Shown here: in pieces, positions 1 to 11,585 of the stretch
Numbering within the stretch: the first letter of the stretch is position 1
Layout: each line of letters begins with the position of its first letter
DNA from: Pelagophyceae sp. CCMP2097
Taxonomy: Eukaryota; Sar; Pelagophyceae
DNA: 64,000 nucleotides
Assembly (NCBI GenBank): GCA_026770575.1
Contig: MU657276.1
Coordinates: 43,847-107,846 of the forward strand
Direction: 5' to 3'
Program-made: the position numbers and the translations under genes
Notes under the pieces: model-generated
What the model saw: the letters and a program-made list of their open reading frames with translations, nothing else
What the model was told of the DNA's origin: nothing
The model's database searches: none

Positions 1-149
1 CCGAGCGACCGGCGATGCCGCAGAGGCTCTGCGTCGCCCGCTGGCTCGCCCTGCTTGCAGGGTGGAACACAGTGTGGATCTCTCACAGTAGTATCTTGTC
101 GCCGAATTTCAGCGACGACAATTCAGCGACGCGCTCGCGCTTTCTCACC

Positions 150-625
150 ATGGCGGAGCAGGTCTCGGCGGCGCACCCGATGGACGCGCTGTTCGCGACG
201 GTCGAGTCGCGGCGCGGCGCGGACCCGAGCTCGTCCTGGACGGCCAAGCTCCTCTCAAAGGGCGTCAACAAGGTGGGCCCCGGTGCACTCTGCGGAGCCG
301 CTGCGCCCGTGCGAGGCGTCTCGTAGGTGGCTCAAAAGGTCGGCGAGGAGGCGACGGAGGTGGTCATCGAGGCGGTGACTGGCAACAAGGAAGGCGTCGT
401 CTCCGAGTCTGCGGACCTGCTTTACCATCTGGCAGTGCTCTGGGCCGTCTCAGGCGTCGAGCCGGCAGACGTCTACGCCGAGCTCGTGCGTCGAAACGCC
501 GGGGCGCAATCCGCACGTCCGAAGAGCCCCTTCGTACAGCGTCCACGGCCTGTCACCCGACTTGCGAACAGGCTCGTCGAGAAGGCGTCTCTGGCATCAC
601 GGAAAAGGCCGCGCGCCCCAAGTGA
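150..625 (+). CDS. hisE: phosphoribosyl-ATP pyrophosphatase (HisE type)
   Basis: Second step of histidine biosynthesis: hydrolysis of phosphoribosyl-ATP to phosphoribosyl-AMP. Three exons (150-272, 327-485, 572-625) give 111 residues. The start ATG lies in a near-ideal CACCATGG context. Family landmarks in order are [36 protein letters not shown], and the C-terminal [13 protein letters not shown], which appears only when the 86-nt second intron is removed. Both introns are phase 0 GT-AG. Plants and many algae fuse HisI (cyclohydrolase) in front of HisE. No HisI motif is visible in the open stretch from 15 to 149, so this is either a stand-alone HisE or the 3' part of a gene that starts outside the window. 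Confidence 0.88.
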
Positions 626-794
626 CCACGCCGCCGCGAGATCCCGCAGAGGGACCACTTAAGATCAGCCATTTCTTATATGTAACCGTCGCCTCGGGGG
701 TTTAAAAGCACGGCGCCGGTCCGCGGCGCCCTCGGGGTCGTGGTTAGACGGCCTCGGGCTTTGCGGATGGCGCTGCGCACTTGGGATGGTCGCT

Positions 795-3038
795 TTAACA
801 GTCTTGGTTGACGCCGCCGTAGCCGCCGCCGGCGCCGCGCACCTTTGCCGTGTTGCGGCGCTCGAGGGCGATGCCGACGGCGACGCCCGCGGCGAGCGCA
901 GCGCCAAAGCCCACGAGGACGGCCGGGATGGCCAACCAGGGGAGCATGTAGACCACGCGGACCGCGGGCGCCGCGGCGGGCGCCGCGGGCGCGGACGCGG
1001 GCGCAGGCGCGGGCGCGGGCGCGGGCGCGGGCTTTGTGGGCGCGGCGACGGGCTCGGCGGACGGTGCGGGCGAGGCGGCCCCGTCGAGGTCTGCGTAGTA
1101 GGCCACGTCCGCGGCGTCGGTGTACTGGACCTTTGGCTTGTAGTACGTGGTGCTGCGGAGCCACTCCTCGGAGTAAAAGTAGCCGAGGATATCGATTTCT
1201 TGCACCTTTGCCGCGGAGACGCGGTAGCCGTCGCGATACTTTGTCACAAGCTTGTCGAAGAGCTTGGTCCAGGCGTCGAGCGACTTGTCCGCGGCGGCGG
1301 CGTTGAACGCGTCGTCGCCGCGCTTGCCCTTGCTGCGGCTCTTGAGGGCGGTTTCGGCGTCGACTTCCATTTGGTGCTGCGCGCCGCGGACGTCGCGGAT
1401 GGCGAATTTGAACGTGTTGGCGCGGAGCCAGTTCGCGATGAGGGTGGTGGACCAAAATAAAGAGTCGGGCGTCTTCTGAAAAAGCGACCCTCGCGCGACG
1501 GGCGACGATGCCGAAATGGCGCCGCGCGCGACGACCGGCGTGTAGACGGCGGCGTGGGGCGCTCCTTGGGCAAACCACACGACCGCGCTCTGGTGCTTCG
1601 CGCTCGAGGCGACGGCCGTCGAGTACGACGTGCGGAACATGGAGATGGCGCGCTCGAAGCGGCCCTCGAACAGGAGCGCGTGCATCGTCGGCTCCTCGGG
1701 CCACGCCTCCGAGGCAGTCGTGCGGCAGTTCATGCACGCGCCGTCGAAGCGGTTCGGGTCGCCCCACGGCCCGGCCGCGAGACCCGTCGTCAAGTCGAAG
1801 CGCGAGCCTTCGTAGTAGTCTCGGTTGATGGCCAAGATGTCGTGGATCGTGAGCGTCCGCTCCACCTCGATGGACCACGGCAGCTCCGAGCCCATCAGAG
1901 TGACGAAGCCGCCGTTCTTCTCAGTTAAAGCCGCCGTCGCCACGGGCGCGAGGAGGGAGAAGACGCGCCAGATGCGCCTCGTCGAGTACAGAAACATGTT
2001 GTTCTCGCGGTTCTCCTTCTCAGACGGCCCAAACGTCGCGGTAAAGTCGACAAGGCCATCGGCGTCTTCCACGAGGAGGCCCGTCTTCTCCGCGACGGCG
2101 CGGACGTTGGTCGACGCCAAAAAGTCGCATGTCGCGCCTTGCTCCTCCCAGAGGCAGGCGTCGTGCTTTGCGGCGTCCGTCGAAGCGTCGGGAACGCCGC
2201 GGAGGACGAACGCGTTTGCGACGGCGGAGACGTGCTTCGGGGGCACCTTTGCGGCGACCCAGACGGCGGAGAGGCCCGTGTCGTCTGGCATGATGTGGAA
2301 CATCCAAGTTTCCTCGCCGTCGCCGATCGTCAACGCCTCGCCCGCCTCGCCCGGCGTCAGCTCCGCGGCGTAGTAGCCGTGGCGTTCGCCGAGGAGGCCC
2401 ATCAAGCGCATGGCGCACCGCGCCGTCGCGCAGGACCGTAAAGCGATGCGCGTCAGTTGGGTAATGTCCACCAACGGCCCGTCGCAGGTCGGGCAAGAAC
2501 GCGGCGCCTTGCCGAGCAGCTTCGCTTCGCACGTCGACTCGCCCATGGCCAGGCCGACGTCGTTGGCGATGCCATACGAAGCCTCGACGTTGCCGTACGA
2601 CGCGGCCGTGCCCGATAAAGCGCGGAGCTCGGAGACGTCGATGTAGCCTAACACCGTCGCCGCCGCCCAGGCCCCAGACCCCCACGACGCCTGCTGCTTC
2701 ACCGCCAGCGATTCGTCCTCAAAGGGGAAGCCCTCGAAGCCGTCGATGGCCATGGTGGAGTACTCCAAAGAGGAGGCTTGCCAGGTGTTGGACCGATTCG
2801 AGACTTCCATCGGGTACGACGGCCGGTAGTTGCGGACGACCACCGGGTCCTCGAGCTGGTCCGGCTCGACGCGCGCTAAGCGGAAGTCGCAGTTCGAGCA
2901 GTCGCTCGTGTGCGAGACGACGCTGACGTCGTCGGCCATGGCGCGGCGGTCCAAAGCCATCGCCGTGCAAGCATCCGGCGTCGCCCGCGCCAAACGCACA
3001 ACGGCAAAGGCCGCAACCTTGGCCCAATTCGGGGACAT
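795..3038 (-). CDS. C69-family dipeptidase, membrane anchored
   Basis: Single-exon gene of 747 residues. The N-terminus looks like a signal peptide. Cys24 then opens the mature protein and fits the N-terminal nucleophile of peptidase family C69 (PepDA-like), followed by the family pattern around SHTSDCSNCDFRL. Other family hallmarks are SEKENRENNMFLYSTRRIWRV and the segment YEGSRFDLTTGLAAGPWGDP. After the catalytic domain comes an Ala/Pro-rich linker (roughly residues 650-690), then one hydrophobic helix near the C-terminus, predicting a type I membrane protein with the peptidase in the lumen or outside the cell. Bacterial relatives are about 470-560 residues, so the tail is an extension. The peptide substrate is unknown. 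Confidence 0.85.
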   Translation of the reverse strand: MSPNWAKVAAFAVVRLARATPDACTAMALDRRAMADDVSVVSHTSDCSNCDFRLARVEPDQLEDPVVVRNYRPSYPMEVSNRSNTWQASSLEYSTMAIDGFEGFPFEDESLAVKQQASWGSGAWAAATVLGYIDVSELRALSGTAASYGNVEASYGIANDVGLAMGESTCEAKLLGKAPRSCPTCDGPLVDITQLTRIALRSCATARCAMRLMGLLGERHGYYAAELTPGEAGEALTIGDGEETWMFHIMPDDTGLSAVWVAAKVPPKHVSAVANAFVLRGVPDASTDAAKHDACLWEEQGATCDFLASTNVRAVAEKTGLLVEDADGLVDFTATFGPSEKENRENNMFLYSTRRIWRVFSLLAPVATAALTEKNGGFVTLMGSELPWSIEVERTLTIHDILAINRDYYEGSRFDLTTGLAAGPWGDPNRFDGACMNCRTTASEAWPEEPTMHALLFEGRFERAISMFRTSYSTAVASSAKHQSAVVWFAQGAPHAAVYTPVVARGAISASSPVARGSLFQKTPDSLFWSTTLIANWLRANTFKFAIRDVRGAQHQMEVDAETALKSRSKGKRGDDAFNAAAADKSLDAWTKLFDKLVTKYRDGYRVSAAKVQEIDILGYFYSEEWLRSTTYYKPKVQYTDAADVAYYADLDGAASPAPSAEPVAAPTKPAPAPAPAPAPASAPAAPAAAPAVRVVYMLPWLAIPAVLVGFGAALAAGVAVGIALERRNTAKVRGAGGGYGGVNQDC

Positions 3039-3316
3039 TGTCGACCGCGGTCGCGTCCGTATACGTCCGCGCGGCTTGGGAATTGACCTGGAACCGAAGG
3101 GTGGCTGAAATAGTCCACAACAACAATCGATCTTTCCCTTGCCTTGCCCTCGGAGAGAGTGACTTTACCTTGAATTACCTTGAAATTCTTCGCCAAATGT
3201 CGCGGAATTGCGCGGACATAGGAATAATGAGTGGCCACGGAGCGTCGCACGTCGGGCCTCGCGGACTCTCGTGGAATGTCTCCACGCGGAAGGCCTGCGA
3301 GGCTGGCCTTGGAATG

Positions 3317-4428
3317 TTATCTATACGGCCACGACGGCGTCTTGCAGCGCCGGGCCGCCGCGGGGAGGAAAGCCTCTGTGACTTTTTCCAGGCTCGATGC
3401 GATTTTCGCCTCGTACGCGCGCCCGGGCCGCCGCGCAAAATGCGCGCGCCACGGCGCCGAGTCGCCGGGCCAGACGAGGCGGCACGTTTCGTCGTCGCAG
3501 CGCGCGACCTCCCACCGAACAAAGTTCGCGACGACCCAAGCCTCAGAGTTCGGCTCCGGCGGCGTTTCGCCAAACGCGGTTCCGAGCGCCTCGACGTCGA
3601 TGGGCGCGTCCGAGGCGAAGAGGACGATGTTCGTCGCGCCCTCGTCCGCGGGCGGCGAGTCGCGAAAGGCGCGGACCTGCGCCGCTTTTCGGGACGCGCC
3701 CGTCGCAGCGCCGGACTCACGTGGCGCCATCTGCGTCCGAGGCGCGAGGCGGCGGCCCTGGCCCACTCAAAGTCGCTGTCGTCCTCGGCCCAGAGATCGA
3801 GGCCGTTAAAGACAAGAAGCGCGTCCTTCCCAAGCGTTTTCACATCGACGAGGGCGCTTCGCTTGAGGAAGCGCCACGCCGCGTCGAGCGATTCCGGGTC
3901 GACGACGTCGATGACGACGACGTCGTATTCGCGATTATTGTCCCGCAACTTGAACGCTCGCAGGCCGTCGCCGCGTTTCACCCTCGACGCGTCGACGCCA
4001 AAGTGTTTCACCGCGAGATCGATGACGTCCTGGCTCAGCTCGACGGCGTGTGCGTCATATCCCCCGCGGACGAGGTGGTTGAGGACAGCGCCGCCGCCGA
4101 GCCCGACGACGAGCGCCGTCGGCGACCGCCGCCCCGCGATTTTCACCAGTTGGAGCGCCGCGCGCTGCACGGCCCAGCCGCGGAACGCCGCGGCCTCTGG
4201 CGCTTCGACGAACGCGGCGCCGATGAGGCTGCGGCCGCGGAGCAGGAATCGCACGCCGTTCGAGACGACGACGTGATGGCCGCACGCCCGGTGGAGCCAA
4301 AGGCACGCGGCGCCCAGCGCCGCCACGGCCGGCCACATCGCCAAACGGCGCGGCGGCCGAACGGAGGCGGCGCGGGCCGGCGGAGCCTTGGACCCCGGTT
4401 TCTTAGAAGAAGTCTTCTTCGTTGTCAT
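3317..4428 (-). CDS. spermidine-synthase-like methyltransferase (METTL13-type), N-terminal membrane anchor
   Basis: Two exons on the minus strand (4428-3721 and 3676-3317) separated by a 44-nt intron with a GTGAGT donor, 355 residues. ATG is taken at 4428; the frame is open upstream but without ATG. A basic N-terminus is followed by one hydrophobic helix. The Rossmann-fold SAM site reads VVGLGGGAVLNHLVRGGYDAHAVE, with an acidic VVVIDVVDPES strand later, as in the spermine/spermidine synthase superfamily. The polyamine-specific aminopropyl-transfer signature is not evident, so a METTL13-like or other methyltransferase role is more likely than polyamine synthesis. It is divergently arranged with the next gene, about 240 bp apart. 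Confidence 0.72.
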
Positions 4429-4469
4429 GGGGACCTCCAAGTGCCGCCCCGGCGTGGCGGGAGAGATTC

Positions 4470-4545
4470 CGCCCGGCGTGGCGGGAGGGAGGCGTTCCCT
4501 GCTTCGTTCAAAGTCGATCTCACGGAGGCGTTCCCTGCTTCTCTC
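4470..4545 (+). repeat. short direct repeat in divergent promoter
   Basis: The 241-bp space between the methyltransferase and SAPS-like genes contains an 18-bp stretch (GGAGGCGTTCCCTGCTTC) twice, about 37 bp apart, next to a repeated GGCGTGGCGGGA. It may be regulatory or a small local duplication. Confidence 0.5.
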
Positions 4546-4669
4546 CCATGGGTTCGATCTTACTCCGAGTCACGTGACGGTTCTTTCGCCAAAAACTCCG
4601 GCTGCCCAGGGGGCAAGCCGACGCCCGTCGACGGGAGGCGTGGGCGTGCGCGGCGCCGCGTCGGGCGGG

Positions 4670-7205
4670 ATGGCGCCGCACAACCTCGTCTCGATGGTCC
4701 TAGAGATCGAGGCGCCGTCGCTGACGCCGACGATGATCGACTTTCTCGTGAGCGAGCCCTTTTGCCTCGCGCTCGTCGCCTACGTTACCGAAGTCTTCCC
4801 AGCCGCAGACGACGCCGCCGGACTGCAAACCCAGCCGCGGCCGCCGTCCGATGCGTCGTCCGACGACGGCGCCGACGCCGCGGCCGCCGTCGCTGGGGCC
4901 GACGCCGCCGCCACCGACGCGCCCGACGCGCCCGACGCGGACGTCGCCGACGCGGTCGACGGCGCCAACGCGCGGGACCACGCGGGGGTCATCGGCGAGC
5001 GGGCGGTGACGCTGCTCGTCGGCGGCGACGACGACGGCGACGCGCTACTCCCGTTTTTGCGCGACTCTGCGGCGGCGATGACGGCCCCGCTCTTCCAAGT
5101 CTTCTTCGAGCACCCCGTCGTTTCGCGGCGCGGCGACGACGATGGCCGCGTCGACCGCGCCTGCCGCGTCCTCCAGCGCCTCTTTCGGGCCTTTCCCGAC
5201 GAGGTCTACGAGGCTGTCCTCCGAAACGACCTCGACGAGGCCGTCCCCAACGAAGACGCGCCGCCCGCCGACTGCGCGGAAGACGACGAAAACGCCGAAG
5301 CGCCGGCCGCCGTCGCGCCCAGACTCCTCGCCGCGATGCTGGCGCACACGGGCCGGCATGACGTCGTGGCCCGCACGTTCCTGGAAATCGTCGCCGGCGC
5401 CGGGGACGTCGCCAGGCCGTCCGCGGCCGCGCGCTGGGCATTTGTGCGCGCGCTCGCGCGATGGCGCCTCGTCCTCTACAGCGTCCCACTCTGGAGACGT
5501 CTGCCTCGCGACGTTCTCCGACGCAGACTCTTAGGTGGCGGTGCTGGCCGCGCGCATCGGCGCCGCGGACGACGGTTCGGCGCCGGCCGGTGCGTCCGAC
5601 GGCGGCGCCGCGGTGTCGCTCTTCGCCGACGTGCTCGATGCCCTCTGCCGAGACGCCAACGGCGAGGTCCCGCCCCGCGTTTGTTGCGTGGCAATCAGGT
5701 AGAGCGGCAGAGCCCGGCGCCGCAGAAGCTCGATGACCGTTCGTGGAAACGCTTGTAACGCGGGCGCCTAGGTGCTGCTGCAGCCCCTGGCGCATTGCGG
5801 CATCGAGGTGGGCCTGGCGCGTCTTGCGTGCGACGGGGGCGCGGCGTACCAGCGGCGCCTCGAGGCGGCGCGCGCGCTCACGTGCGCCCTGCGCGTGGGC
5901 ATGGCAGTTGAAGCCGACAACGCGCTATTTCAAGCCGGCGGCGACTCCTCGGATGACGACGACGACGAGGCCCCCGGCGGCGACGCGCGCTACGGCACCC
6001 TCTCCGACGGCGAAGACGACGGCCCAGCGCGGCGCGCGACGCTCTGGGCCTGCCAGGCGCCCAGCGGCGGCGGCCCGACGCGCGTCGGCGCGCTACGGAG
6101 GCTCCTGCGACATCGCGTGCGGCCGCTCCTCGCGCCGCTCTGCGCCGCGGCGAGCGCGGTGAACGTGGCGACGCGGCGCACGGCGGCGGTGCCGCACCCT
6201 GGGCGTTATGCGTCGGTGCCGTTTACGCAGCTGCGCCTCGAGCTTGTGGGCATCATCGTCGGCCTCTCGGCGCAGGCCGACCCCGAGGGAGACGCCGCCC
6301 TCGATGAGATCCCGGGGTACTTTTGGTACGACGCCGCCGACTGGTTCTTCGAGACGTTTCCGGAGACGACTCTTTACCACCGCCTCTTCTTCGAGCTCGT
6401 CCGAGCGGCGCTGCTCTCGAAATCAGAAACGACGCATGCCCTCCTCCTCGCGCCCGCGCTCAGGCTGCCGCAGCGCCTCGTCGCCGCCGTCCTCGGCGCC
6501 GACGCCGCAGAGGATCTGGAGAGGCGACCCGCGGCGCAAGAAACCGACGCGGCGGACGGTGAAACCGCCGAGCTGGAGGTCCGCAAGCCTCGGCCGCCGA
6601 CTTCGAACAGGCCGCACGCGCTGGCGCTGTGCGACATCCTCCGCCTCATCGTCGCCACCGACGACGCGGAGCGGGCGGCGACCGCCGCGGCGGACGCGGC
6701 GGACGCCACGGAAGCGGCGGACGCCACGACGGCCACCGACTGGGAGGCCGCCGCCGACGAGGCGGCCGACGAGAAGGCGGCCGACGAGGCGGCCACCGCG
6801 CCGGCGCCGCCGGTTGCCCTCGCGCCGCCGTGCGCCATTGCCGCGCTCCTGGATCGGCACGCCATCTGGGCCGCGGCGCAGTCGGAACTTGTTTCCGCGG
6901 CGCGCGGCAACGCGCGACTCGCGCCGCCGCCGCCACCCGAGCCGCTGTACGGCGAGCAGGGCGAGCCGCTGACGTGCGACGCCGAGCCCGACGTCGGGCC
7001 CGGGTCGGCGTACGCGCGCGCGCTCGGCTTTTCCGACGGCGCGTGCGGCGACGCGCGGCGCGAAGCGTGCGACGACGACGACTCCGTCGACTTCGAGTCG
7101 GACGACGACGAGTCGGCGGACACCGCCGTCGAGTGCGACGACGATGACGACGACGACTGGCCCAACGACGCCAATCTCGCAGGGCTCATGATCAAGACCA
7201 CGTGA
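4670..7205 (+). CDS. SAPS-domain-like protein, putative PP6/SIT4 regulatory subunit
   Basis: Three exons (4670-5443, 5535-5666, 5772-7205) give 779 residues, within the usual SAPS family size. Introns are 91 and 105 nt, both phase 0. An N-terminal helical region (LTPTMIDFLVSEPFCLALVAYV) is followed by an Asp/Ala-rich linker, then helices (APLFQVFFEHPVV; CRVLQRLFRAFPDEVYEAVL; LLAAMLAHTGRHDVVARTFLEIV). The last exon has QLRLELVGIIVGLSAQ and a segment near DWFFETFPETTLYHRLFFELVR that matches the SAPS 'FFeyPwNNfLH' position. The C-terminus is strongly acidic. SAPS proteins bind SIT4/PP6 catalytic subunits. Similarity is to fold pattern and key positions only, so function is tentative; a generic armadillo-like protein is the alternative. 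Confidence 0.5.
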
Positions 7206-7548
7206 TCAAGACTTTGCGAGCCGACGACCGGCGACGCGGTCCTTCTTTGTCGACGCGCGCGCTCCGTCGACCCGGCGTGGAGAGCACCGCCTCGTTCGAC
7301 GGCGAAAGGAAGCGCCGCGCTCCCGCGTTGACGAGAGTACATATTAAGATGTCGCGCCAGAGCAGACCGGGTCGTTGCGCTTTGGGGTCACGAATGCCTA
7401 CAGAGCTCGGAAGCCAGACGCCGCCGCGCCACAGGACGGCCGCGCGTAAGAATGAGTGTGTATGTCGATGGAAAGGGTTGATTTTGGAGAAGGGCGCCGC
7501 TGCGTCGCACTGGCAACTCCGGGGGCCTTGGCCTCGTGCGACGGGGCC

Positions 7549-10500
7549 ATGGGTGGGAAGAAGCCGCCCGCCGGGGAGAAGAAGCAGGCTCCGCTCGAGG
7601 TCCTGAACGACGCGCTCATCTATGCCGCAGAGTGCGAAATCGCTTCGAACGGTTGCGATCCCGGGACGCACGCAGACGGGGCGGGACGCGTCGACTTTCA
7701 GGCACGGCGACATGCAGTTCGTGCTCCAGACGATCATGTCCGGCGAAGCGAACTCGTGAGGCCCGCCCCGGCACGGCCCGGCGCTCAACGTTTCCTCGCA
7801 GGCTGCACTGCCAGTCGACGCTGCTGCACCACTGCCTCAAGTTCCGCAACATTCGCGAGCCTTCATTTTTGGCGGTGCTGCGCGCGTACCCTGCTGCGGC
7901 GGCGGTGGCCGACAGCAAGGGCTACTATCCTCTGCATCTCGTCTGTCTGCAGACGGCGCGGCCGACGGTGACCATGCTGCGCGCTCTCCTCGCCGAGTTC
8001 CCGCAGGCGGCGGCGGCGCCGAGCCACACGGGCTGGCTGCCGCTGCATCTGCTCGCCAAGCACGCCGCGATACGCGGCGCCTCTGAGCGGCCGATGCGCG
8101 CGTCGCCGGAGATGCTCGGCTGCGTCCGCGCCGCGTTCCCAGAGGCCGCCGACCTGAACGCGCCGGGCAACGCCTCGCAGGCGGCCGAGGACCGGCGGCC
8201 GCACGTCTTGCTGCCGGACAAGATTCCTGCCTTCAAGAGAGACCGGTTGGAGTGCCTGCGAGTCCTCTCCAAGCTCCCGACGTTGGAATGTGTCTCGGCG
8301 GAGAAGGAGGCGCGCGAGGCGACGGCGCAGCGCGCTTTGAGCGCGCGCCATATCTGCGAGGAAGCACTGAACGAAGGCGATTTTGATACGATGCGAAAAA
8401 CACTCGGCGAGACGCGCGGCGAGTTTGCGGGCGTCACCGACTACGTCGACCCGGAGAACGCGCGCATGATGCTTCACCAGTGCCTCGAGCGCTGCGCCGA
8501 CGTCGACGCGCTCTCGTTTGAATTTTTGTTCTACGCGTCCCCGGTGGCCCCCTTCCACGCCGACCACCAGGGCATGATCCCTTTGCACGTCGCCCTCGCC
8601 AACGTCGGCGCCGATTCGCTGCGGCCCGACATGCTCAAGCAACTTATTACGGCGCACCCCGAGTCGCTAGCCGCGGTCGGGCCGCACGGCTGGCTGCCGC
8701 TGCACTTTTGGGCGCACAGGGGGGCAATGCCTCGCGGCGCCTTCCACGCCGGCAACGTGCCATGTCTCGCCGAGTTGCTCAGGTCCGCAGTCGGCAAAAA
8801 GGCCGCTGCGCAGGTCGACGAAGCCGGTGACCTACCGCTCCATCACCTCTGCCGCGCATGCGTCGGGGCCAGACTCGACGCCCTCGATATTCTGCCCATC
8901 CCAGAGGAATCCGCCGGCAGAAACGACGGCGTTATCGCGACGGACCACCTCAAGCGGACGCGGCGCAAATCGCGCGCGTCGGCGGGCGACCGCGACGCGC
9001 CGCGCGACTGGGACGCCGAGATCGCAATCGACCTCGTGGAGATGCTCCTCGCGGCGTTTCCGGCGGCGTGGGACGCCGTCAGCGGTACCGACGGCAAGAC
9101 GCCGACGCTCCTCGCGCCGCCCGAGCTGCGCGAGGTCATTGTGGGCTACAGCGGGAAACAGTCGTACACGGCGCTCCAGGCTCGGAGGGCGTCGGTCAAG
9201 CAGGCCTTGCTGCTCGAGGCGGACCTGGACCCACGGGCGCGGCTCTGCCTCGGCGCGGACCGCGAGACGAGCTTAAACAAGATGGAGGCGCTCATGAATG
9301 CTGCACAAGGCGACTGGGCCTGGGACGGCGACGCGGGCCGCGGCTCGCTGCTGCACCGCCTCCTGCGCCGCAAGGCCGAATTGCCAATCTCGCAGGACGT
9401 GCTCCGCGCCTTCCTTCATTTCGAAAAGGGTGCCTGCGAAAAGGTGGACGACGGCGACTGGCGCCCGCTCCACCTCTTTGCGCGGCGCGCCATCGCGGAC
9501 GCGCAGTGCGGCACAGCCCAAAACGCGCGCCGCCTCGTTTCCGCAGACCGGACGCAGCTCGTATTTCAGGGCGGCGCTTCAAAACACAAAGCGGCCCCGC
9601 TCCACGTCCTCGTCACCATGCTTCTCCGAAGGCCGCAGCCCGGGCCCGCGGCCGAGGACGACGGCGCCTTCGAGGTCCGAGTCCTCGGCGTGCTGCGCGT
9701 CCTCGCCGACGCCGGCGCGCGCAGTCTCCGCAACGCCGCGGGGAAGACGGCTCTCGAGGTGCTGCCCAACAATACGAGCTACGACATCTTCCGCGAAGCG
9801 TGCCAGCCCACGGCCGAGGGCCCGAAGCCAGAGGCATGGCAGCGCAAGTTTTCCTTCGACGCCGCCGCCGCCTTTGAAAACGCGTCGAGCCTCAGCGGCG
9901 ACGCGCCCGCCGTCGGCCTGCCGCCGCTCGTCTGCGCGTCGCCGCAGACCACGACGCCCGCGGCGATGGGCTTCCTGCCGCTCGCGCGCTTCCCGACGGC
10001 GCTCACGACGTGGAGCCCGCCGTCGACGCCACCTCAAGGCGTCGACTTGGACGTGCAAAGAATCCGCCGCAGATCATCATCCGCGCCGGACCAGCTCCGC
10101 GCCGCGCGCGCGGAGCGGCTCCGGAGGGCGGTAAGCGCCGCGCGACCGGAGAGCCGGTCTCAGCCAAAGGGGACGGCCTTTGGAGCGTCCGCCAAACCCG
10201 CGCGGCGCGTCGAGCGACCCTTGCGCCTGCCTGATAGCCTGCCTGATAGGCCCAGGCCGAGGCGAGCATCGCCGGCATCGTCGCGCAGCAGGCGGCGCAG
10301 GATATTTCGGCGACTATCGAGAGGAAGAAGACGGACATCCTCGCGCGCAAAAAGGGCCGCCAGACGGAGCGCAAGCAGCGCCGCTCGACGGTACGTCCGA
10401 GACCGCCACGTCCGCCCAATTGAGACGTCGCCGATCCGCGTTGAAATCGGCGGGTGTCCGCACGAACCCTCGTCGGGAAGGGATGCATCTAGGTCGCGGC

Positions 10501-10588
10501 GAGGCGCTTCAACGGGCCGCCCCACGAGTTGGAAGTGCCGGCGGAGAGCCTCACCGGCTCCCTCAGCTCGTTGGAAGTGTGCGCGTAG
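7549..10588 (+). CDS. ankyrin-repeat-like protein with basic coiled C-terminus
   Basis: Five exons (7549-7631, 7702-7755, 7802-10130, 10256-10390, 10493-10588) encode 898 residues. All junctions keep frame; the short second exon links ALIYAAE to HGDMQFVLQTI. Most of the protein is ankyrin-like helical repeats of the type common in stramenopiles: TLLHHCLKF, GYYPLHLVCLQ, GWLPLHLLAKHAA, GMIPLHVALANVG, GWLPLHFWAHRGA, DLPLHHLCRACV. Units are longer and more divergent than classical 33-residue ankyrins. The fourth exon encodes a basic, probably coiled-coil segment (around TIERKKTDILARKKGRQTERK) suited to protein or nucleic acid binding. No catalytic domain is seen. Partners and location are unknown. 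Confidence 0.75.
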
Positions 10589-11022
10589 CGCGGCATCGTG
10601 CCAGTAATGAAATGTGTATTGTGTCCCTAGGAATCCCTTTCGTGTGCGTCTTCGATCGGCGTCTTGTCCAAAGGTCCTCTTCGCGACACAGGACAGCCGG
10701 CGAGGTTGAGAGACAAGGGAAGTTTAAGGAGGTTAGACAAGGGAGGGGAGGTTCGGAAGGGACGTCGTGCCGGCCACGGGGGAGGACGCGCAGCTCGCAT
10801 CGACGCCCGCCGGCGGCGGGGCGGCGGCGCCGGGGCGACGCTCATTCGTCCTTTGAGGGCAGCTCGCCGACGGCCTCCTTGGAGTACCTACGTCGCCATA
10901 GGGATTCCTCTGTAGGATACCCATATGGCATTCCATGGGACCGCAGACGCCCCCTGCATCATGGGGTCCCATATGGGAATCCACGGTCCCCGCGGGATCG
11001 GCTGCATCCCGTGATCAAATAT
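10589..11022. other. tail-to-tail intergenic region with palindromic motifs
   Basis: Between two convergent genes. No coding pattern is convincing. It holds AGGAATCCC/GGGATTCCT motifs at about 10628 and 10903, and around 10915-10985 two near-palindromic blocks containing CCCATATGG and TCCCATATGGGA that could pair with each other. Confidence 0.5.
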
Positions 11023-11585
11023 TCACGGCGACTCGGCGGAGTACGTCATCGTCGGGATGTTCGCGTAATGAACACCCCACAAGACCTCCTCGCCCTTGGC
11101 CTTGCGCCGGAGCCTAGCCAAAACCGTGGCGGGACCGAGACCTTTTGACCACGGGCGACATTCGATCCAAGGCGCAGGCCGCACCGCGCCAGGGCCTCGA
11201 CGCGCGCCCAGTTGTGGATGGAAGTGTCCGGCTTGTAGACTGCGCGGCCAGAGGTGCGCGACGGTGCGCAGGCCCGCTGCGGCGGTCCGAGCGGGACTCA
11301 CAGACTCCGACCATGCCGAGGAGAAGGACCGCAATGTAAGTCGGATACCTACCGTGAGGCATAGGTGGCCCTCTGAGACCTCGCAATGAACAGGTCAGGG
11401 CCCGCTCACACGATGTACTCCCAGCCCTCCCAGGGCGTGTCGGGCTGTTCGCCGAAGAGCGTGGGGGCCTTGCGATGGTGCACGTTGTCGCCAGCCATGC
11501 GCCGCACCGCGCCGCCGGGCCGAGCCGCGCGGGCCGCGGCGGGCCGCGCCGCGCGCGAGGCCAGCGTCGATGCACGCGAGAACAT
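11023..11585 (-). CDS. mitochondrial complex I subunit ESSS (NDUFB11-like)
   Basis: Four exons on the minus strand (11585-11410, 11349-11303, 11239-11185, 11113-11023) give 122 residues. Introns are 60, 63 and 71 nt. The first 23 residues (MFSRASTLASRAARPAAARA...) look like a mitochondrial presequence. They are followed by TPWEGWEYIVYPTYIAVLLLGMVGV, one transmembrane helix. The family signature FYKPDTSIHNWARVEALARLRR comes after, assembled from three exons, then EEVLWGVHYAN. This matches the ESSS accessory subunit of NADH:ubiquinone oxidoreductase, which sits in the membrane arm and faces the intermembrane space. Each exon alone is too short to be recognised, so the reconstructed signature is the main evidence. 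Confidence 0.82.

Noticed and set aside
676..1878. 400-residue Arg/His-rich open frame on the minus strand
   Set aside because: Out-of-frame shadow of the C69 dipeptidase gene; the real frame has family motifs, a signal peptide and a membrane anchor.
3397..5361. 654-residue plus-strand frame
   Set aside because: Antisense and frame-shifted reading across two genes; composition is almost only Arg, Pro, Ala and Gly.
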